DNA of 64,000 nucleotides from Cucumibacter marinus DSM 18995. Its GTDB lineage: Bacteria; Pseudomonadota; Alphaproteobacteria; Rhizobiales; Devosiaceae. This document shows positions 59,716-64,000 of this stretch, one piece after another (position 1 is the stretch's first letter; every line of letters begins with the position of its first letter). The notes under the pieces are model-generated. The model searched no databases. It was not told the DNA's origin and saw only the letters and a list, made by a program, of their open reading frames with translations. The stretch is taken from contig NZ_KE386980.1 in NCBI RefSeq assembly GCF_000429865.1, positions 63,079 to 127,078 on the forward strand. Direction: 5' to 3'. Position numbers and translations under genes: made by a program.

Positions 59716-59823
59716 TTTTATTTTCAATTCAATTTTGGAATGAATAGGATGGTGTGGAATGAGGATGCCGGCCGTATGCGCGGCCCGGCTTGAGATGTCT
59801 TTTCGGTGCTCCGGGGGCTGGAT

Positions 59824-60621
59824 ATGCAATTCGCCAGAATTGGTGACATCGCCATGTGTTTCGCCACCCGCCAGCAGGCGGGGGAGGGCGCGCCCTGGAT
59901 CGTGTTTGCCAATTCTTTGGGCACCGATCACCGCATCTGGGACGCTGTCGCCGACCGTCTCGAAGACCGCTTCAATATCCTCGTCTACGACAAGCGCGGC
60001 CACGGGTTGAGCGACGCCACCCCGGCGCCTTACACCATGGACGACCACATCGGCGATCTCGCCGGCTTGGTCGACCACCTCGAAATCGATCGTTTCGCAA
60101 TCTGCGGCGTCTCTGTCGGCGGCATGATCGCCCAGGGCATCGCCGACCGTCTGGCAGATCGTGTCACCGCAGCCATTTTCTGCGACACCGCGCACAAGAT
60201 CGGTGACGACGCCTTCTGGCAGGAACGCATCGGCAAGATCGAGGCCGGGGGCGTTGAGGCCATCGCCGACGGAATCCTTGAGCGCTGGTTTACACCCGCA
60301 TTCTGTGACCCCGATCGCGCCGATTACCGCGGCTATCGCAACATGCTGACCAGGACCTCTCTTAATGGCTATGTCGGCACCTGCGGCGCCCTCGCCACCA
60401 CCGATTTTACCGATCTTGCCGCCGGGCTTTCCTTGCCGGTGCTGTGCATTGCCGGCGCTGAGGACCGCTCGACACCGCCCGACCTGGTGCGCTCGCTTGC
60501 CGGCCTCGTTCCCGGTGCCCGTTTCGAGATGATCGAAGGTGCAGGCCACATCCCCTCTATCGAGCAGCCCGAGGCGCTGGCCGGCCTGATCGCCGATTTC
60601 ATCAAGGACAGATCCCGATGA
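59824..60621 (+). CDS. pcaD: 3-oxoadipate enol-lactonase
   Basis: From the ATG at 59824 the product has 265 residues and hydrolyses 3-oxoadipate enol-lactone. It has the alpha/beta-hydrolase pattern: FANSLGTDHRIWD (oxyanion region), YDKRGHGLSD, the nucleophile Ser in GVSVGGMIAQG, Asp in AGAEDRSTP and His in GAGHIPSIEQP. It is first in the operon and overlaps pcaC by four bases. Confidence 0.93.
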   Translation: MQFARIGDIAMCFATRQQAGEGAPWIVFANSLGTDHRIWDAVADRLEDRFNILVYDKRGHGLSDATPAPYTMDDHIGDLAGLVDHLEIDRFAICGVSVGGMIAQGIADRLADRVTAAIFCDTAHKIGDDAFWQERIGKIEAGGVEAIADGILERWFTPAFCDPDRADYRGYRNMLTRTSLNGYVGTCGALATTDFTDLAAGLSLPVLCIAGAEDRSTPPDLVRSLAGLVPGARFEMIEGAGHIPSIEQPEALAGLIADFIKDRSR

Positions 60622-61010
60622 ACGACGACCGCTATAATGAAGGCATGAAGACGCGGCGCTCGGTTCTCGGCGACGCCCATGTCGACCGCGCCAGCCAGTC
60701 GATCACCGAATTCGACGCCGATTTCCAGCGTTTCATTACCGAAGGGGCCTGGGGTTCGGTCTGGTCGCGCCCCGGCCTGTCCAAACGCGAACGCTCCATC
60801 ATCACAATCGCGCTCCTCGCCTCGCTCGGCCACTATGAGGAAGTCGCCATGCATATCCGGGCAACCCGCAACACTGGCGCCACTCCCGAGGACATCTCGG
60901 AAGCCATGCTCCATGTCGCGGTCTATGCCGGTGTCCCCGCCGCCAACGCAGCCATCAAGGTCATCAAGCAAACCTACGCCGAACTGGAGGCGGACAACCC
61001 CAATGAGTGA
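60618..61010 (+). CDS. pcaC: 4-carboxymuconolactone decarboxylase
   Basis: The 130-residue product matches the CMD family: GMKTRRSVLGDAHVDRA, then EGAWGSVWSRPGLSKRERSIITIALLASLG and HIRATRNTGATPEDISEAMLHVAVYAGVPAANAA. It decarboxylates gamma-carboxymuconolactone to the enol-lactone used by PcaD. It overlaps pcaD by four bases and pcaH by eight. Confidence 0.95.
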   Translation: MNDDRYNEGMKTRRSVLGDAHVDRASQSITEFDADFQRFITEGAWGSVWSRPGLSKRERSIITIALLASLGHYEEVAMHIRATRNTGATPEDISEAMLHVAVYAGVPAANAAIKVIKQTYAELEADNPNE

Positions 61011-61758
61011 TTTCGAAAACAAACCTGGCGTGCCGGAGAACGGGGCCTTCTTCCCCCGCGATCTCGAGATGCATCCCCCGGCCTTCTATCCTGACTACAA
61101 GACCTCGGTCCTGCGCTCGCCCAAGCATGCGCGGCTGTCGCTCAACAACACCATCTCGGAGATGACCGGCCCGGTCTTCGGGCACAATATGCTCGGCGAG
61201 CTCGACAATGATCTCATTCACAATTTCGCTGAGGCCGGTCAGTCGGCGATCGGCGAACGGATCATCGTCTATGGCAAGGTCCTCGACGAGCGCGGCGTCG
61301 GTGTTCCCGGCGCACTGCTTGAGGTCTGGCAAGCCAATGCAGGCGGGCGCTATCGCCACAAGAAGGAAGGCTATATCGCACCGCTTGACCCCAATTTCGG
61401 CGGCTGCGGGCGCGTCATCACGGACGAACAGGGCAACTACCGTTTCCGCACGGTCAAGCCGGGTCCTTACCCCTGGCCGAACCGGGTCAATGACTGGCGG
61501 CCTTCCCACATCCACTTCTCGATCTTCGGCCACGCCTTTGCGCAGCGCCTGATTACCCAGATGTATTTTGAAGGCGATCCGCTGATCTGGACGTGCCCGA
61601 TCGTGGCCACCATTCCCGACAAACGCGATATCGAGCGTCTCGTCGCACCGCTCGATATGGCCAACACGATCCCCATGGACGCCCGTGCCTATAAGTTCGA
61701 CATCGTGTTGCGCGGTCGCCGTTCGACCTATTTTGAGAACCGCCGGGAGGGCAACTGA
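61003..61758 (+). CDS. pcaH: Protocatechuate 3,4-dioxygenase beta subunit
   Basis: The ATG at 61003 gives 251 residues. The beta subunit carries the non-heme iron(III) site, with the tyrosine and histidine ligands in GRYRHKKEGYIAP, KPGPYPWPN and RPSHIHFSIFG. With PcaG it cleaves the protocatechuate ring. The stop overlaps the pcaG start. Confidence 0.95.
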   Translation: MSDFENKPGVPENGAFFPRDLEMHPPAFYPDYKTSVLRSPKHARLSLNNTISEMTGPVFGHNMLGELDNDLIHNFAEAGQSAIGERIIVYGKVLDERGVGVPGALLEVWQANAGGRYRHKKEGYIAPLDPNFGGCGRVITDEQGNYRFRTVKPGPYPWPNRVNDWRPSHIHFSIFGHAFAQRLITQMYFEGDPLIWTCPIVATIPDKRDIERLVAPLDMANTIPMDARAYKFDIVLRGRRSTYFENRREGN

Positions 61759-62372
61759 TGGTCCAGCCGCTCAATCTTTTGAAAGAAACCCCGTCCCAGA
61801 CCGCCGGCCCCTATGTCCATATCGGGCTGACTGCGAACTATGCTGAGATCAAGGGCATCTATCCCGAGGACATTGGCGCGGTGATGCTCACCGACAAGAC
61901 CAAGGGCGAGCGCATCAAGATCACCGGGCGCGTGATCGATGGGGCTGGCACGCCACTGCGAGATCCCGTGATCGAGATTTGGCAAGCCGACGCCAACGGG
62001 CTCTACAACAGCCCGGAGGAGAAGCGCGGCAAGGCCGATGAGAACTTTCTTGGCTTCGGGCGTTGCGCCTGTGATCTCGAAACCGGCGTCTACAGCTTCG
62101 AGACCATCAAGCCCGGCGCGGTGCCCTTCATCGACGGGCGCATGATGGCGCCGCATATCACCTTCTGGGTGGTGGCCCGCGGCATCAATCTGGGCCTGCA
62201 TACGCGCATGTATTTCGGCGATGAAGAAGAGGCCAACGCCAGCGATCCGATGCTTTCCCGCATCGAGCAGCAGGTGCGCATGCCGACCCTGATCGCCGAG
62301 CGCAAGGGCGATACCTACCATTTCGACATTCATCTGCAGGGCGACAAAGAGACCATCTTTTTCGACATCTGA
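61758..62372 (+). CDS. pcaG: Protocatechuate 3,4-dioxygenase alpha subunit
   Basis: The 204-residue product has the alpha-subunit opening ETPSQTAGPYVHIGL, the shared core DPVIEIWQADANGLY and the C-terminal MPTLIAERKGDTYHFDIHLQG. It lacks the full iron ligand set, as expected, and pairs with PcaH. pcaB, which usually follows in rhizobial operons, is absent here. Confidence 0.95.
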   Translation: MVQPLNLLKETPSQTAGPYVHIGLTANYAEIKGIYPEDIGAVMLTDKTKGERIKITGRVIDGAGTPLRDPVIEIWQADANGLYNSPEEKRGKADENFLGFGRCACDLETGVYSFETIKPGAVPFIDGRMMAPHITFWVVARGINLGLHTRMYFGDEEEANASDPMLSRIEQQVRMPTLIAERKGDTYHFDIHLQGDKETIFFDI

Positions 62373-62428
62373 GGATGCGCATCGGCGGAACCCCATCGTC
62401 CGCCGGTGCTTTGACAAGGCAAAGACAA

Positions 62429-62441
62429 CGGTCCGTGACCG
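62429..62441. promoter_or_regulatory. CGGTC-CGT-GACCG dyad before pcaI
   Basis: This perfect 5-3-5 inverted repeat lies in the 110-base gap between pcaG and pcaI, 41 bases before the pcaI start. A TTTGACA at about 62411 precedes it. A separate promoter for pcaIJ is possible. Confidence 0.25.
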
Positions 62442-62482
62442 CCGGTTTGCGGCCACGGGCGCCAACGGGAACCAAGAGCGTA

Positions 62483-63340
62483 ATGGTCAAATTCGTTTCG
62501 CTGGCCGAGGCGATCGCTGACAATCTCCATGACGGGGACAGCGTCGCCTTTGAAGGCTTCACACATCTCATTCCCCATGCCGCCGCGCATGAGGCGATCC
62601 GGCAGGGGATCAAGGATCTCACCCTGATCCGCATGACCCCCGACATCATCTATGACCAGATGATCGGCATGGGATTGGCGAAAAAGGTCGTCTTCTCCTA
62701 TGCCGGCAATCCCGGTGTGGGACTGTTGCGCCGCCTGCGCGACGCCGTGGAGAACCAGCATCCGCGCGCCATCGAGATTGAGGAGCACAGCCACGCCGCC
62801 ATGGCCAATGCTTATGAGGCTGGCGCCTCGGGGCTGCCCTGCGCGATCTTCCGCGGCTACAAGGGCGCCGAACTGGCCAAGGTCAATCCGAACATCAAAT
62901 CGGTGACTTGTCCCTTCACCGGCGAGGAACTGGCGGCGGTGCCCGCCATTCGGCCCGATGTCTCGATCATCCATGCGCAGAAAGCCGACCGGCGGGGCAA
63001 TGTGCTGGTCGAAGGCATTGTCGGGGTCCAAAAGGAGGCGGTGCTGGCCGCCAAACGCGCTGTCGTAACGGTCGAAGAAATCGTCGAAGATGTCACCAAA
63101 GTGCATCCCAATGCATGCGTCCTGCCGCATTGGACCATCACCGCAATCGCCGAGGTGAAGGGCGGGGCGCACCCCTCCTATGCCCATGGCTATTATGATC
63201 GCGATAATGCCGCCTATCTCGAATGGGACAAGATCTCGGCGGAGCGCGATCTGTTCGAAAGTTGGATGAAGGCCAATGTCATCGATGCGCTGCCCGGCGA
63301 TTTCGCCGCCCGTGTCGCCGATCTGGAGGTGAACAAATGA
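62483..63340 (+). CDS. pcaI: 3-oxoadipate CoA-transferase subunit A
   Basis: The ATG at 62483 gives 285 residues; the upstream in-frame part looks non-coding. The product is a class I CoA-transferase alpha subunit (SVAFEGFTHLIPHAAAHEAIRQG, then IEEHSHAAMANAYEAGASGLP). With PcaJ it moves CoA from succinyl-CoA to 3-oxoadipate. Related glutaconate CoA-transferases share this pattern, but the pca context decides. Its stop overlaps the pcaJ start in ATGA. Confidence 0.88.
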   Translation: MVKFVSLAEAIADNLHDGDSVAFEGFTHLIPHAAAHEAIRQGIKDLTLIRMTPDIIYDQMIGMGLAKKVVFSYAGNPGVGLLRRLRDAVENQHPRAIEIEEHSHAAMANAYEAGASGLPCAIFRGYKGAELAKVNPNIKSVTCPFTGEELAAVPAIRPDVSIIHAQKADRRGNVLVEGIVGVQKEAVLAAKRAVVTVEEIVEDVTKVHPNACVLPHWTITAIAEVKGGAHPSYAHGYYDRDNAAYLEWDKISAERDLFESWMKANVIDALPGDFAARVADLEVNK

Positions 63341-64000
63341 GCGGGAATGACTTCACGGCCGACGAGATGATGACCATCGCCGCGGCTCGCGCGCTCTCGA
63401 ATGACGATGTGGTCTTTGTCGGCATCGGTGCGCCGTCCGCCGCCTGCAATGTTGCGCGGCTGACCCATGCCCCGGATATCACGCTGATTTACGAGAGTGG
63501 CACCATCGGCACCAAACCCGACGTGCTGCCGCTTTCCATCGGCGATGGCGAACTGTGCGAGACGGCGGTCACAACCGTCGCGGTCCCCGAAATGTTCCGC
63601 TACTGGCTGCAGGGCGGGCGCATCACGCTCGGCTTCCTCGGCGCCGCCCAGCTCGACCGTTTCGGTAATATCAACACTACCGTCATCGGCTCCTATGACG
63701 ATCCCAAGGTCCGCCTGCCGGGCGGCGGCGGGGCGCCGGAGATTGCCTCGTCCTGCGGCAAGATCTTCATCACCATGAAGCAATCGCTGCGCGGCATGGT
63801 CGAAAAGATCGATTTCTTCACCTCCTTCGGTCACGGGGAAGGTGGAGACCATCGCAAGCGCCTCGGCATCACCACCGAGGGCCCGGTGCTGCTGATCACC
63901 GATCTGGCGATCTGGGAACCCGATCCCGAAACCAAGGAATTCACTGTCGTGTCCCTGCATCCCGGCGTCACCCGCGATCAGGTACAGGACACCTGCGCCT
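63337..64000 (+). CDS. pcaJ: 3-oxoadipate CoA-transferase subunit B (partial, cut by window end)
   Basis: The visible 221 codons encode the beta subunit, with the catalytic Glu53 in IYESGTIG, then LGFLGAAQLDRFGNINTTVIG and LPGGGGAPEIASSCGKIFITMKQS. The 3' end lies beyond the window. It is coupled to pcaI by a four-base overlap. Confidence 0.88.
   Translation, partial: MSGNDFTADEMMTIAAARALSNDDVVFVGIGAPSAACNVARLTHAPDITLIYESGTIGTKPDVLPLSIGDGELCETAVTTVAVPEMFRYWLQGGRITLGFLGAAQLDRFGNINTTVIGSYDDPKVRLPGGGGAPEIASSCGKIFITMKQSLRGMVEKIDFFTSFGHGEGGDHRKRLGITTEGPVLLITDLAIWEPDPETKEFTVVSLHPGVTRDQVQDTCA

Overview
The window is GC-rich chromosomal DNA from an alphaproteobacterium. The gene content and local gene orders fit the Hyphomicrobiales (Rhizobiales): cycHJKL-type cytochrome c maturation genes followed by degP, a two-component system, glnE, a histidine kinase and pepN; a feuN/P/Q-like locus; and pcaQ divergent from pcaDCHG. 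A Devosia/Pelagibacterium-type genome is my inference, not something the sequence proves. I saw no rRNA, tRNA, CRISPR array or insertion sequence.

Layout. 1-6.2 kb: a PAS histidine kinase, a peptidoglycan-binding protein, a DUF1491 protein, a DUF2336 protein and a small-protein/lipoprotein pair, with a CtrA-like box in one promoter. 6.2-10.1 kb: DUF1254 and DUF1214 membrane-associated proteins, a class A penicillin-binding protein and a YcgN-type cysteine-cluster protein. 10.2-11.9 kb: a SatD-like gene, a striking array of six 18-bp dyads, and a DUF3307 membrane-protein gene broken by an apparent one-base deletion. 11.9-12.4 kb: intergenic repeats, then a promoter, a small RNA carrying a CCTCCTCCC anti-Shine-Dalgarno loop, and a strong terminator. 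12.4-27.2 kb: a complete gene transfer agent (GTA) structural cluster from terminase to the tail-tip protein, plus an endolysin whose frame runs into a holin-like segment. No integrase, repressor or replication gene is present, so this is a domesticated GTA rather than an ordinary prophage.

27.3-34.7 kb: feuN/feuP/feuQ-like osmosensing genes, a lipoprotein, a 429-residue unknown protein, and two overlapping flavoprotein-like genes. 34.9-39.0 kb: ccmIEFH. 39.0-41.0 kb: a hydrolase-OsmC fusion and a TauE/SafE permease. 41.2-49.6 kb: degP, an OmpR-type regulator and kinase, glnE and another kinase. 49.8-55.5 kb: pepN, a fused ABC exporter and two small membrane proteins. 55.6-58.7 kb: beta-mannosidase with a D-lyxose/D-mannose isomerase. 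58.7-64.0 kb: the protocatechuate branch of the beta-ketoadipate pathway (pcaQ, pcaD, pcaC, pcaH, pcaG, pcaI, pcaJ), the last gene cut by the window end.

The best candidate for something undescribed is the SatD/DUF3307 locus. It has three tandem 47-bp modules, each made of two 5-8-5 dyads exactly 29 bp apart centre to centre. A second candidate is the small RNA plus terminator placed directly upstream of the GTA genes.
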